From the NCBI RefSeq assembly GCF_003002915.1, contig NZ_PVTG01000005.1, positions 209,652 to 273,651 of the forward strand: a stretch of 64,000 nt of DNA, written 5' to 3'. Positions 1 through 9,372 of this stretch are shown here, piece by piece. Under the pieces are notes generated by a model. That model saw nothing but the letters and a program-made list of their open reading frames with translations. It was not told where the DNA came from and did not search any database. A program made the translations under genes and the position numbers. This DNA is from Geodermatophilus tzadiensis. GTDB lineage: Bacteria > Actinomycetota > Actinomycetes > Mycobacteriales > Geodermatophilaceae. Position 1 is the first letter of the stretch; every line of letters starts with the position of its first letter.

Positions 1-416
1 ACCGGCGCCGGCTGGTGGCCGAGCCCGGGGTGCGGACGACGGCGGTGGAGGAGTTCCTGCGCGCCTACGCGCCGGTGACCATGGCCCGCCTGGTGAAGGA
101 GGACCTCCCCTGGCGCGGGGTGGACATGAAGGCCGAGGACTGGGTGCTGCTGTCCTTCCCGGCGGCCAACCGCGACCCGGCGCAGTTCGAGCGCGCCGAC
201 GAGGTGCTCGTCGACCGGCAGGTCAACCGGCACGCCGCCTTCGGCCTGGGCATCCACCGCTGCGTCGGCTCGCACCTGGCGCGGATGGAGCTGCGGGTGG
301 CCCTCGACGTGTGGCTCGACCGGGTGCCGGAGTTCACCCTCGCCGACCCGGACGCCGTACGGTGGTCGACCGGGCAGATCCGCGGCCCGCGCACGCTCCC
401 GGTCCGCATCGGCTGA
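1..416 (+). CDS. Cytochrome P450, C-terminal part (5' end outside window)
   Basis: The frame is open to the left edge, so only the C-terminal third or so of the protein is present. It begins around the K helix, with an ExxR motif (EFLR). It contains the heme-ligand loop FGLGIHRCVGSHLARME, whose Cys is the thiolate ligand of the heme iron. The tail (PEFTLADPDAVRWSTGQIRG) resembles bacterial class I P450s. Such enzymes are soluble mono-oxygenases fed by ferredoxin or flavodoxin. The substrate cannot be told from this fragment, and no redox partner gene follows. The internal GTG at 15 is not a credible start because it leaves out most of the fold. Confidence 0.93.
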   Translation, partial: RRRLVAEPGVRTTAVEEFLRAYAPVTMARLVKEDLPWRGVDMKAEDWVLLSFPAANRDPAQFERADEVLVDRQVNRHAAFGLGIHRCVGSHLARMELRVALDVWLDRVPEFTLADPDAVRWSTGQIRGPRTLPVRIG

Positions 417-428
417 GGACCGCCGGGC

Positions 429-632
429 TCAGACCTCGACGGCGGTGCCGCACACCCCGCAGACCTCGAGTGTCTGCCGCCGCCACCGCGCGACCGGCAC
501 GAAGAACAGGGAGAACTGGCGGAACTGCCGGATCCGCGTCCACTGCGTGGTGTTCGAGCAGCGCGGGCAGGTGCGGACCGCCCCGGGGCCCAGGTGCTTC
601 TGCTTGGTACCGAACCCGAAGAGGAGGAACAC
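429..632 (-). CDS. Small zinc-ribbon protein
   Basis: A 67-residue protein with two CxxC knuckles (CPRC near residue 22 and CGVCG near residue 58), the spacing of a zinc ribbon. Between them lies a hydrophobic/aromatic stretch (FRQFSLFFVPVARW). The N-terminus MFLLFGFGTKQK is typical of the short actinobacterial zinc-ribbon proteins often seen as single genes. Start is GTG at 632. No biochemical role is known to me; nucleic-acid or protein binding is the usual guess. It is convergent with the P450 (12 bp apart) and divergent from the patatin gene (65 bp between starts). Confidence 0.75.
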   Translation of the reverse strand: MFLLFGFGTKQKHLGPGAVRTCPRCSNTTQWTRIRQFRQFSLFFVPVARWRRQTLEVCGVCGTAVEV

Positions 633-697
633 CCGGTCAGCGTAGGTGCGGCGCGGGGGCCGGGGACGCGGCGTCCCGGGCGTGGCAGGCTCGTGGG

Positions 698-1678
698 GTG
701 GTCCGGGTCGGTCTGGTGCTGGGTGGCGGTGGCGTCGTCGGGCAGGCCTACCACGCGGGCGTGCTGGCGGTGCTCCAGCACGACACCGGGTGGGACGCCC
801 GCACCGCCGACGTCGTCGTGGGCACCTCCGCCGGGTCGATCACCGGCAGCCTGCTGCGGGCCGGCGTCTCCCCGGAGGACCTCGCCGCCTGGACGGTGAA
901 GGCGCCGCTGTCCGGCGACGACGACGTGCTGCGCACCATCGCCGCCACCGACGTCCCGGAGCTGGCGCCCTTCCGCCCGCTCGACGTGTTCCGCCGGCCG
1001 ATGCGGCTGCCGGGCCCGCCGCTGGTCGCGCGCGCCCTGGCCCGCCCGTGGCGGTTCCGCCCCCTGGCCGCGGGCATGACGCTGCTGGCCCCCGGACGGC
1101 ACGACATCGTGTCCCAGCTGGCCGCGCTCCGCGAGGTCGAGGGGGACGCCTGGCCCGAGCGCGACCTGTGGGTCACCGCGGTGCGCCGCAGCGACGGGCG
1201 CCGCGTCGTCTTCGGCCGTCCGGGCTCCCCGCCCGCGCCGCTGCACCTGGCCGTGGCCGCCTCGTGCGCGGTGCCCGGGTACTTCACGCCGGTCGCGATC
1301 GGCCGGCACACCTACGTCGACGGCGGCGTGCACTCGGCCACCAACGCCGCCGTGCTGCGCGGCACCGGCGTCGACGTCGTCGTCGTGGTGGCGCCGATGA
1401 GCGGGTCGCCGGGCTGGCGCCAGGACTTCACCGCGGCCATGCGCCGGTACTCGCAGCGGCAGCTCGACCGGGAGGTGCGGGCGCTGGAGGCGGCCGGCGT
1501 CCGGACGGTCGTGTTCACCCCGGGACCGGCCGAGCAGGAGGTCATGGGCGCGGACATGATGGCGCGCGACCGCGTCCACGAGGTCCTGCAGCAGTCGTTC
1601 CTGCAGGCCGGCGTGCACGCCGCGCGGCCCGACGTCGCCGGGCTGCTGCGGGCCGCGGCCGACCGCCGCGAGGTGTGA
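698..1678 (+). CDS. Patatin-like phospholipase
   Basis: A 326-residue serine hydrolase of the patatin family. The oxyanion loop GGGGVVG is at residues 9-15, the nucleophile elbow GTSAG puts the catalytic Ser at 44, and the second dyad residue is the Asp of DGG near 208. Family members hydrolyse acyl esters of lipids using a Ser-Asp dyad. There is no signal peptide, so it probably acts in the cytosol or on the inner membrane face. The GTG at 698 was chosen because the conserved glycine loop follows within ten residues; the same frame is open further upstream but the added sequence has no family similarity. Lipid substrate unknown. Confidence 0.88.
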   Translation: MVRVGLVLGGGGVVGQAYHAGVLAVLQHDTGWDARTADVVVGTSAGSITGSLLRAGVSPEDLAAWTVKAPLSGDDDVLRTIAATDVPELAPFRPLDVFRRPMRLPGPPLVARALARPWRFRPLAAGMTLLAPGRHDIVSQLAALREVEGDAWPERDLWVTAVRRSDGRRVVFGRPGSPPAPLHLAVAASCAVPGYFTPVAIGRHTYVDGGVHSATNAAVLRGTGVDVVVVVAPMSGSPGWRQDFTAAMRRYSQRQLDREVRALEAAGVRTVVFTPGPAEQEVMGADMMARDRVHEVLQQSFLQAGVHAARPDVAGLLRAAADRREV

Positions 1679-1696
1679 CCCGCGCCCAGCGACTAG

Positions 1697-2439
<743 letters not shown>

Positions 2440-2440
<1 letters not shown>

Positions 2441-3210
2441 TGGGGATTCTCGAGGGCAAGACGGTCCTGGTCACCGGCGTCCTCACCGAGGCGTCGATCG
2501 CGTACGCGACCGCCCGGATCGCGCAGGAGCAGGGCGCCACCGTGGTGCTGTCCAACTTCGGCCGCGCGCTGTCGCTGTGCCAGCGGATCGCCAAGCGGCT
2601 GCCCGCCGAGGCGCCCGTCGTCGAGCTCGACGTCACGAACACCGAGCACCTGGCCACGCTGGCCGACCGGCTGCGCGAGCACGTCGGCGGCTCCCTCGAC
2701 GGCGTCGTCCACTCCATCGGCTTCGCGCCGCAGGAGGCGATGGGCGAGGGCTTCCCCGAGGTCGCCTGGGAGCACGCGGCCACCGCCTTCCAGGTGTCCA
2801 CCTGGTCGATGGCCTCGCTCACCCAGGCCTGCCGGCCGCTGTTCGGCGAGCGGGCGTCGGTGGTCGGGCTGACCTTCGACGCCACCGTCGCCTGGCCGGT
2901 GTACGGCTGGATGGGCGCGGCCAAGGCGGCGCTGGAGTCCACCTCCCGCTACCTGGCCCGCGAGCTGGGCCCGGAGGGGGTGCGGGTCAACCTGGTCGCC
3001 GCCGGCCCGCTGCGCAGCATGGCGATGAAGTCGATCCCCGGCAGCAAGCAGTTCGAGGAGGCGTGGGAGGGCCGCGCCCCGCTGGGCTGGTCGGTCACCG
3101 ACACCGAGCCCGCCGGCAAGGCCGTCGTCGCGCTGCTGTCGGACTGGTTCCCCGCCACCACCGGCGAGATCGTCCACGTCGACGGGGGCTTCCACGCCGT
3201 CGGCGTGTGA
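2440..3210 (+). CDS. inhA: Enoyl-ACP reductase (InhA/FabI type, NADH-dependent)
   Basis: Last reductive step of type II fatty-acid elongation: NADH-dependent reduction of trans-2-enoyl-ACP. 256 residues, the usual InhA size. Catalytic Tyr155 and Lys162 keep the Y-x6-K spacing of FabI/InhA (Tyr158/Lys165 in M. tuberculosis). Ser92 in HSIGF matches InhA Ser94. The end is ATTGEIVHVDGG, as in InhA. It starts inside the mabA stop codon, giving the mabA-inhA pair known from mycobacteria. Geodermatophilaceae are not known for mycolic acids, so general FAS-II duty is more likely than mycolate synthesis. Its last 19 bases, including the stop, are repeated 31 bp downstream. Confidence 0.94.
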
Positions 3211-3241
3211 AGGGTCACAGAGCCACGCCGTCGGCGTGTGA
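3192..3241 (+). repeat. Direct repeat duplicating the inhA 3' end
   Basis: CCACGCCGTCGGCGTGTGA occurs at 3192-3210 (the last codons and stop of inhA) and again, base for base, at 3223-3241. Twelve bases lie between the copies. The second copy is non-coding and lies just before the hemH start. Confidence 0.97.
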
Positions 3242-3278
3242 GCGCATCCGATCGACCCCGTCCTCCCGAAGGAAGTCC

Positions 3279-4400
3279 GTGCCCCGCGCCACCGTCGACC
3301 TGCACCCCGGCCAGCGACCCGACGAGGACCCCTCGCTCGCCGTCCGCAACAACGGGGGGACGCCGCCGGCGGCGTCCCCCGCACCGGCCGGCCGCCGGGA
3401 GGCGCTGCTGGTGCTCTCCTTCGGCGGTCCCCGCGGCTCCGACGACGTCATGCCGTTCCTGGAGAACGTCACCCGCGGCCGCGGCGTCCCGCCCGAGCGG
3501 CTGCTCGACGTCGCCGAGCACTACCACCACTTCGGCGGCGTCAGCCCGATCAACGAGCAGAACGAGGCGCTCGTCGCCGCCGTCGCGGCCGACCTGGCCG
3601 CGCACGGCGTCGACCTGCCCGTCTACTGGGGCAACCGCAACTGGGACCCCTACGTCGAGGACGTCTGGCAGCAGATGACCGACGACGGCATCGAGCACGT
3701 CTACGTGCTGGCCACCTCCGCCTACGCCTCGTACTCCGGCTGCCGGCAGTACCACGAGGACGTCGCCCGGGCCCGGATCGCCACCGGGGGAGGGCCGACG
3801 GCGGAGAAGCTGCCGCACTACTCCGACGCCCCGGGCTTCGTGCGGGCCAACGCCGACGCCCTGGCCGCCGCGCTGGCGCAGCTGCCCGAGGAGCACCGCG
3901 CGACGGCGCGGCTGGTGGCGACGGCGCACTCCATCCCCGTCTCGATGGCCGCCGTCGCCGGGCCCGACGGGCACGCCTACGAGGCCGAGCTGCAGGCCGC
4001 CGCGCGCGCCGTCGTCGACGCCGTCGAGCCCGGCCGGCCCGTCGACCTGGTGTGGCAGAGCCGCAGCGGCCCGCCCTCGGTGCCGTGGCTCGAGCCCGAC
4101 GTCAACGACCACCTGCGGGCGCTGCACGAGAACGGCGAGACGGCGGTCGTGCTGTTCCCGGTCGGGTTCGTCAGCGACCACCTCGAGGTGGTCTGGGACC
4201 TCGACCACGAGGCGGAGGAGACCGCCGGGGAGCTCGGGCTGGTCTTCGTCCGGGCCGGCACCGCGGGCACCCACCCGGCGTTCGTGGCGATGGTGCGCGA
4301 GCTGCTCGAGGAGCGGCGCGCGGGCGCCGAGCCGCGCCTGGGCACGAACTGCCCCGCCGCGTGCTGCTTCGTCCAGCGCCCGGCGGCCCGCCCCGCCTGA
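3279..4400 (+). CDS. hemH: Ferrochelatase (actinobacterial, coproporphyrin type)
   Basis: Inserts Fe(II) into the porphyrin macrocycle; in actinobacteria this family works on coproporphyrin III (CpfC). 373 residues. Visible landmarks are LLVLSFGGP near residue 46, the metal-site region containing ATAHSIP, and the acidic end of the fold VVLFPVGFVSDHLEV. Cys155 (SGCRQY) and a C-terminal Cys group at 358, 362 and 363 fit the [2Fe-2S] cluster known in actinobacterial ferrochelatases. GTG 3279 follows GAAGGA (3268-3273). About 45 residues of Pro/Ala-rich sequence precede the fold. The position after inhA is the same as hemZ/Rv1485 in M. tuberculosis. Confidence 0.93.
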   Translation: MPRATVDLHPGQRPDEDPSLAVRNNGGTPPAASPAPAGRREALLVLSFGGPRGSDDVMPFLENVTRGRGVPPERLLDVAEHYHHFGGVSPINEQNEALVAAVAADLAAHGVDLPVYWGNRNWDPYVEDVWQQMTDDGIEHVYVLATSAYASYSGCRQYHEDVARARIATGGGPTAEKLPHYSDAPGFVRANADALAAALAQLPEEHRATARLVATAHSIPVSMAAVAGPDGHAYEAELQAAARAVVDAVEPGRPVDLVWQSRSGPPSVPWLEPDVNDHLRALHENGETAVVLFPVGFVSDHLEVVWDLDHEAEETAGELGLVFVRAGTAGTHPAFVAMVRELLEERRAGAEPRLGTNCPAACCFVQRPAARPA

Positions 4401-4473
4401 GCCGCCGCGCCGCGGCGCGTTGACGCGGGTCCGTGCCGCGAGTAGACCGGGGGCCTGCCGAGGACGGTGAGCC

Positions 4474-5310
4474 GTGGTCGACGTCCACCCCGCCAACGCC
4501 GCACAGCTGGGCGCCTGGGACGGCGCGCAGGGGGCGTACTGGGCCGCCCAGGCCGACCGCTTCGACCGGGCCGTGGCCCGCTACGACGCCGCCTTCCTCG
4601 CCGCGGCCGACCTGCGGCCGGGGGAGCGGGTCCTCGACGTCGGCTGCGGCACCGGCCGCACGACCCGGGAGGCGGCGCGCCGCACCGGGGACGCGCTCGG
4701 CGTCGACCTGTCCTCGGCGATGCTCGAGGTCGCCCGCCGGCGCGCCGCCGACGAGGGGCTGACCGGCGTCCGGTTCGAGCAGGCCGACGCCCAGGTGGCC
4801 GCCTTCCCGCCGGCCGCCTTCGACGTGGCCATCAGCCGCACCGGCGCGATGTTCTTCGCCGACCCGGTCGCCGCGCTGGCCAACGTCGGCCGGGCGCTGG
4901 TGCCCGGCGGCCGGCTCGTGCTGCTGGTGTGGCAGGCGCTCGAGGCCAACGAGTGGATGACCGAGATCCTGGGCGCCCTGGCCGCCGGGCGCCCGCTGCC
5001 GGCGCCGCCCCCGGGCGCCCCGGGCCCGTTCTCCCTCGCCGACCCCGGGCGGGTGCGGGAGGTGCTGGCCGCCGCGGGTCACCGTCAGGTGGAGGTCGAG
5101 GGTCTGCGCGAGCCGGAGTGGTTCGGGACCGACGCCGACGACGCGCTGACGTTCGTGCTCGGCCTGGCCGGCTGGCTGCTCGAGGGCCTGGACGACGCCG
5201 CCCGGGAGCGTGCGGTGGCCGACCTGCGGCGGCGGCTCGAGGCCCACACCGGCCCGGACGGCGTCGAGCTCGGCTCCGCGGCCTGGCTGGTCACCGCCCG
5301 CCGTCCCTGA
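4474..5310 (+). CDS. Class I SAM-dependent methyltransferase
   Basis: A 278-residue methyltransferase. Motif I VLDVGCGTG lies at residues 53-61, the acidic end of beta2 is GVDLSSAML, a motif II region is DVAISRTGAMFF, and LVPGGRLVLLVW follows. This is the methyltransf_11/25 type that methylates small molecules. A C-terminal substrate cap of about 100 residues contains many Trp and Leu. The substrate is unknown. It sits between hemH and the convergent gene at 5322 (11 bp apart) and interrupts the Mycobacterium-like order, so it is probably a lineage-specific addition. Confidence 0.85.
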   Translation: MVDVHPANAAQLGAWDGAQGAYWAAQADRFDRAVARYDAAFLAAADLRPGERVLDVGCGTGRTTREAARRTGDALGVDLSSAMLEVARRRAADEGLTGVRFEQADAQVAAFPPAAFDVAISRTGAMFFADPVAALANVGRALVPGGRLVLLVWQALEANEWMTEILGALAAGRPLPAPPPGAPGPFSLADPGRVREVLAAAGHRQVEVEGLREPEWFGTDADDALTFVLGLAGWLLEGLDDAARERAVADLRRRLEAHTGPDGVELGSAAWLVTARRP

Positions 5311-5321
5311 GGAGGGGGCGG

Positions 5322-6056
5322 TCAGCGGGGGACGGCGTTGCAGGCGGCGACCGTGGCCTCGCGGACGGCGGTGGCCAGCGGGCGCAGCGCGTCGTCGCGG
5401 GCGGCGGCCTGGGCGTGGGTGACCGCGGCGCCCGGCGCGTCGGCCGTCGCCAGGTCGAGCACCCGCGCCAGCCGCCGCGCGCGGGCCAGCACCGACAGCG
5501 CCAGCGGGTCGGTGTCCGGGGGGAGGCCCGGCGCCTGCGCGCTGCCCAGCCCGGCCAGCAGCGCCGGCACCTCGGGGTTCCAGCGGGCGAGGTCCAGGGC
5601 GGCCAGCGTGCGCGCCGCGTCGCCGACGGCGAGGTCGAGCGCGCCGGACACCGCGCGCAGCGAGCCCTCCACCGGCGGCGGCGCGGGCGGGACGCCGTCC
5701 AGCGGGAACGCCGTCCAGGCGGTGACCTCCGGGCCGAGCTCCTCGGGCACCAGCGCCACGTGCTCGCCGACGGCGGCCTGCCCGGCCTCGGTGGCCAGCG
5801 CGGCCAGCCCCGGCGCGCGCGGCAGCCCGCGGACGTCGCCGGGCACCGGCAGCACCAGCCGGACGCGCCGCTCGCCGAGTCCGCGCAGCGCGCTCAGCGC
5901 CCACCCGAGGGGGACGGCGTCCGACGTGCCGGGCAGCCCGGTGACCCGGTGCGCGCGGTCGTCGGTCAGCGCGTCGAGCGCGGTGTCGTAGGGCGTGCGG
6001 CCGGAGAGCCAGGCGGTCGCCCAGACCGCGAACCGGCCGGCGGGGAGGTCGTGCAC
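5322..6056 (-). CDS. Conserved hypothetical protein at the Rv1486c position
   Basis: A 244-residue protein with no catalytic motif that I recognise and no signal peptide or membrane segment. It is rich in Ala, Leu and Pro and probably helical in its C-terminal half. Position is the main clue: a minus-strand gene between hemH and nfeD, as Rv1486c in M. tuberculosis. Orthology is plausible from synteny, but I cannot confirm it by eye. Start is GTG 6056, 65 bp from the divergent nfeD gene, so the two may share a promoter region. Function unknown. Confidence 0.7.
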   Translation of the reverse strand: MHDLPAGRFAVWATAWLSGRTPYDTALDALTDDRAHRVTGLPGTSDAVPLGWALSALRGLGERRVRLVLPVPGDVRGLPRAPGLAALATEAGQAAVGEHVALVPEELGPEVTAWTAFPLDGVPPAPPPVEGSLRAVSGALDLAVGDAARTLAALDLARWNPEVPALLAGLGSAQAPGLPPDTDPLALSVLARARRLARVLDLATADAPGAAVTHAQAAARDDALRPLATAVREATVAACNAVPR

Positions 6057-6121
6057 CCGGCGAGGTTACGTCGGCGCGAGCGGGACCCCGCCGCCGCGGG
6101 CCGACCTGGGAGACTGGGGGC

Positions 6122-6565
6122 ATGGCTGCGTGGGTGCTCTGGCTGGTCGCCTCGGGCTTGCTGGTCGCCGGTGAGGTGGCCAGCGGCGACCTGGTGCTGC
6201 TGATGCTCGCCGGCGGCGCGCTCGGCGGCGGCGCCGTCGCGCTGCTCGGGGCCGGGCTGGCGGTCCAGGTGGTGGCCTTCATCGTGGTGTCGGCGATCCT
6301 GCTGGCCGTCGCCCGGCCCGCCGCCCGGGCCCGCCTCGACAGCCGGGTGCCCGGGCACGTCGACGGCGTGCAGGCCCTGGTCGGCCGCACCGCCACGGTC
6401 ACCCGGCCGGTCGGTCGCTCCAGTGGCCGCATCCAGGTGGGCGCCGACGAGTGGAGCGCCCGCACCCAGTTCGGCGACGAGGTCTTCGACGTCGGCAGCA
6501 CCGTGCGCATCCTCCACGTCGACGGCGCCACCGCCGTCGTCGGCGAGGCCCTCGAACTGGGGTGA
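6122..6565 (+). CDS. NfeD-family membrane protein
   Basis: A 147-residue protein with two or three hydrophobic helices (residues 3-25 and 28-62), followed by a soluble OB-fold-like domain (about 78-147) containing GRTATVTRPVGRSSGRI and GSTVRILHVDG. This architecture is the short NfeD family, which pairs with SPFH/stomatin proteins in membrane microdomains. The SPFH gene follows 83 bp downstream, the same pairing as Rv1487-Rv1488. ATG 6122 is the only sensible start before the first helix. Confidence 0.88.
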   Translation: MAAWVLWLVASGLLVAGEVASGDLVLLMLAGGALGGGAVALLGAGLAVQVVAFIVVSAILLAVARPAARARLDSRVPGHVDGVQALVGRTATVTRPVGRSSGRIQVGADEWSARTQFGDEVFDVGSTVRILHVDGATAVVGEALELG

Positions 6566-6648
6566 CCCGCGCCGCAGGGGCGTGACCGGCGGCCCCGCGC
6601 ACGGGAGGATCGGGGGCGAGCACCACCGACCAGCTCAGGAGGAACCCC

Positions 6649-7815
6649 GTGGACGCCGCCCTCATCGCCCTCGTCGTCGTGGCGCTGGTGTTCGTGCTGG
6701 TCGTGGTCAAGGCGGTCACGATCGTCCCGCAGGCCCAGGCCAAGGTGGTCGAACGGCTCGGTCGCTACAGCCGCACGCTCTCGCCGGGCCTCTCGCTGCT
6801 CGTGCCGTTCATCGACCGCGTGCGCGCGACGGTGGACCTGCGCGAGCAGGTGGTCTCCTTCCCGCCGCAGCCGGTGATCACCGCCGACAACCTGCAGGTG
6901 GGCATCGACACCGTCGTCTACTTCCAGGTCACCGACCCGCGACTGGCCGTCTACGGCATCGCGAACTACATCACCGGCATGGAGCAGCTGACCACCACGA
7001 CGCTGCGCAACGTCGTCGGCGGGCTGAACCTCGAGCAGTCGCTGACCGGCCGCGACGGCATCAACAGCCAGCTGCGCGAGGTGCTCGACGGCACCACCGG
7101 CCCGTGGGGGCTGCGCGTGGCGCGGGTGGAGATCAAGGCGATCGAGCCGCCGCCGTCGATCCGCGACTCGATGGAGAAGCAGCTGCGCGCCGACCGCGAC
7201 AAGCGGGCGATCATCCTCACCGCCGAGGGTCAGCGGCAGGCCGCGATCACCTCGGCCGAGGGGCAGAAGGCCGCGGCGATCCTGTCCGCCGAGGGTGAGA
7301 AGCAGGCGGCGATCCTGCAGGCGGAGGCCGAGCGGCAGAGCCGCATCCTGCGGGCCGAGGGCGAGCGCGCGGCGCTGTTCCTCCAGGCGCAGGGGCAGGC
7401 CAAGTCGATCGAGACGGTCTTCCAGGCCATCCACGACGGCCGGCCCGACCAGGGGCTGCTGGCCTACCAGTACCTGCAGACGCTGCCGCAGATCGCGCAG
7501 GGCGACGCCAACAAGATGTGGATCGTCCCCAGCGAGTTCAGCCGGGCGCTCGAGGGCCTGGGCAGGCTCGGCGGGGCCGACGGCGAGCGGTCCTTCCTCG
7601 ACGTCCCGGCCCCGGGCGACGGCGCCGCGCCGGCCCGCCCGATCGACACCAGCGGCTGGTTCGAGTCGCAGCTGCCGCCGGCCGCCGAGCAGCCCGAGGC
7701 GAAGATCGAGCTGCGCAGCATCGCCGACGACGACCCGGCGCTGCCGACCCCGCCGCCGCTGCCCCAGATCGCCGCCGAGGTGCAGCACCAGAACGGCAAC
7801 CCCGCGCCGGCCTGA
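6649..7815 (+). CDS. SPFH/band 7 (stomatin-like) protein
   Basis: A 388-residue protein anchored by one N-terminal helix (residues 5-22). An SPFH domain follows (about 25-190: VVERLGRYSRTLSPGLSLLVPFIDRV, with DLREQVVSFPPQPV), then an Ala/Glu/Gln-rich coiled coil (about 190-265, repeated AEG..QAA). The Pro-rich tail of about 80 residues is probably disordered. Such proteins form oligomeric rings at membranes and can guard FtsH-like proteases; the partner here is the upstream NfeD. GTG 6649 has AGGAGG about 8 nt upstream. It converges on sigF with only 4 bp between the two stops. Confidence 0.92.
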   Translation: MDAALIALVVVALVFVLVVVKAVTIVPQAQAKVVERLGRYSRTLSPGLSLLVPFIDRVRATVDLREQVVSFPPQPVITADNLQVGIDTVVYFQVTDPRLAVYGIANYITGMEQLTTTTLRNVVGGLNLEQSLTGRDGINSQLREVLDGTTGPWGLRVARVEIKAIEPPPSIRDSMEKQLRADRDKRAIILTAEGQRQAAITSAEGQKAAAILSAEGEKQAAILQAEAERQSRILRAEGERAALFLQAQGQAKSIETVFQAIHDGRPDQGLLAYQYLQTLPQIAQGDANKMWIVPSEFSRALEGLGRLGGADGERSFLDVPAPGDGAAPARPIDTSGWFESQLPPAAEQPEAKIELRSIADDDPALPTPPPLPQIAAEVQHQNGNPAPA

Positions 7816-7819
7816 CGAG

Positions 7820-8878
7820 CTAGTCCTTGAGCAGGCCCTCGCGGAGCTTGGCCAGGGTCTGGGACAGCAGCCGCGACACGTGCATCTGCGAGATGCCGAT
7901 GTCGGCGGCGATCTGCGACTGGGTCATGTTGCCGAAGAACCGCAGGATGAGGATGCGGCGCTCGCGGGCCGGGATGGTGGCCAGCAGCGGCTGCAGCGAC
8001 TCGCGGTACTCCACGCCCTCCAGCGCCGCGTCCTCCTCGCCGAGCGTGGCCGCCAGCGTGGGGGAGTCGTCCTCGCCGGAGAGCCGCTCGTCGAGGGAGC
8101 TGCTGCGGTAGGCGTTGGCCACCGCCAGGCCCTCGAGCACCTCCTCGCGCGGGATGCCCAGGTGCTCAGCCAGCTCCGAGGGCGTCGGCGCGCGGCCGTT
8201 CTTCTGCGCCAGCTCGCCGACGGCGGAGTTCAGCGACAGGTGCAGCTCCTGCAGCCGCCGCGGCACACGCACCGACCAGCCCTGGTCGCGGAAGTGCCGC
8301 TTGATCTCCCCGGTGATGGTGGGGACGGCGAAGGAGAGGAACTCCACCCCGCGGGTCGGGTCGAACCGGTCGATGGCCGCGATCAGGCCGAGCGTGCCCA
8401 CCTGCAGCAGGTCGTCGAAGGGCTCGCCGCGGTTGCTGAAGCGGCGGGCGAAGTGCCGGACGAGGGGCAGGTGCTCCTCGACCAGGATCTCGCGCAGCCG
8501 CTCGCGGCGGGGGTCGGTCTTCTCCAGCGTCGCGAGCTCGGCGAACAGCGGGGCGGTCCGCTCGGCCCGGCGCCGGTTGTCCGACACCGGCGCGGCGTCG
8601 GGCTCGCGAGCGGTGCCGGTGTCCTCGGTGCCGGTGTCCTCGGTGCCGGTTTCCTCGGTGCCGGTGTCCTCGGTGCCGGTGTCCTCGGCGTCGGTGTCCT
8701 CGGCGTCGGTGTCCTCGGCGGCGCTGTCCTCGGTGTCGGCGTCGGCACTGCTGCCGGTCGTGGCGGAACGGGCCGCGGGCGCGGGCGTCTCCTCGACCGG
8801 ACCCTCCGGGGTCCCGGACGTGTCGTCGTGCAGGGGGTCCTCCTCGACGGCCCGTCGGCTGGCGGCCGCCGGGGTCAC
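7820..8878 (-). CDS. sigF: Alternative sigma factor, SigF/SigB family
   Basis: Sigma-70 group 3 factor for general stress. Region 2 is clear (DDLLQVGTLGLIAAIDRFDP), then FLSFAVPTITGEIKRHFRD, the VRVPRRLQEL of region 3, and a region 4 helix-turn-helix (MTQSQIAADIGISQMHVSRLLSQ). At 352 residues it is longer than usual: the first 100 residues are an acidic, low-complexity extension, and residues 49-89 come from a 15-bp tandem repeat. The GTG start overlaps the rsbW stop by 4 bases (GTGA), so synthesis is probably coupled to the anti-sigma factor. A SigF-type promoter lies upstream of rsbW, suggesting autoregulation. Confidence 0.94.
   Translation of the reverse strand: MTPAAASRRAVEEDPLHDDTSGTPEGPVEETPAPAARSATTGSSADADTEDSAAEDTDAEDTDAEDTGTEDTGTEETGTEDTGTEDTGTAREPDAAPVSDNRRRAERTAPLFAELATLEKTDPRRERLREILVEEHLPLVRHFARRFSNRGEPFDDLLQVGTLGLIAAIDRFDPTRGVEFLSFAVPTITGEIKRHFRDQGWSVRVPRRLQELHLSLNSAVGELAQKNGRAPTPSELAEHLGIPREEVLEGLAVANAYRSSSLDERLSGEDDSPTLAATLGEEDAALEGVEYRESLQPLLATIPARERRILILRFFGNMTQSQIAADIGISQMHVSRLLSQTLAKLREGLLKD
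8613..8732 (-). repeat. 15-bp tandem repeat in the sigF N-terminal region
   Basis: Eight consecutive 15-bp units (consensus on + strand GTGCCGGTGTCCTCG). The first five are nearly identical; the last three have GCGTCGG or GCGGCGC at the front. On the minus strand they encode EDTGT or EDTDA pentads. The length is a multiple of three, so changes in copy number would keep the frame. Confidence 0.96.
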
Positions 8879-9372
8879 GGGGCGACCGAGCGGTTCTGGC
8901 CCGCGCCGCCGACGAGCTCGCCCGGCCGCTGGCCGGGCAGGTACTTGTCCATGGAGATGACGCCCACCGGGTCGCCGCCGCCGTCGCCGGCGGGGACGTC
9001 GGCCTGCGTCGCCGTGCGCCCGTCGACGTTGTCGGCCAGCGTCTGCAGCACCGCCCAGCCGAAGCCGTCGCGGGGCACCGCGGTGCCCTCCGCGACCGGC
9101 ACCCAGGCGTCGATGTGCAGCCCGGCGCGGGTGGTCTCGAAGACCACCGTCAGCGGGGAGTCGCCGTCGGCGATCGCCGAGAGCGTCGCGCAGGCCTCGT
9201 CCACGGCCAGGCGCAGGTCCTCGACCGAGTCGAGGTCGTAGTCCATGCGGATCGCCAGGTCACCGGCCATCGCGCGCACCGCCGGGAGCTGGCTCGGCGT
9301 GGTGGGCACGCGCAGCTCCAGTCGCTCGGCGCGCCGCCCGACCTGGGCGTGGGCACTCCTCGGGTCCGCCAT
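8875..9372 (-). CDS. rsbW: Anti-sigma factor RsbW (UsfX-like), GHKL ATPase fold
   Basis: A 165-residue partner of SigF. The core VEDLRLAVDEACATL near residue 55 and FGWAVLQTLADNV match the mycobacterial SigF antagonist UsfX/RsbW. As I recall for UsfX, the usual N-box Asn is absent (Thr here), so ATP binding or kinase activity may be weak or altered. ATG 9372 is chosen because GAGGAG lies 10 nt upstream (9383-9388 on the complementary strand); the frame extends further upstream but only as Gly/Arg-rich sequence. First gene of the rsbW-sigF operon. It should hold SigF inactive until a dephosphorylated STAS protein binds it. Confidence 0.88.
   Translation of the reverse strand: MADPRSAHAQVGRRAERLELRVPTTPSQLPAVRAMAGDLAIRMDYDLDSVEDLRLAVDEACATLSAIADGDSPLTVVFETTRAGLHIDAWVPVAEGTAVPRDGFGWAVLQTLADNVDGRTATQADVPAGDGGGDPVGVISMDKYLPGQRPGELVGGAGQNRSVAP

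Noticed and set aside
4171..7788. 1205-codon minus-strand open frame under hemH to SPFH
   Set aside because: Covers five well-recognised genes on other frames; composition typical of GC shadow frames.
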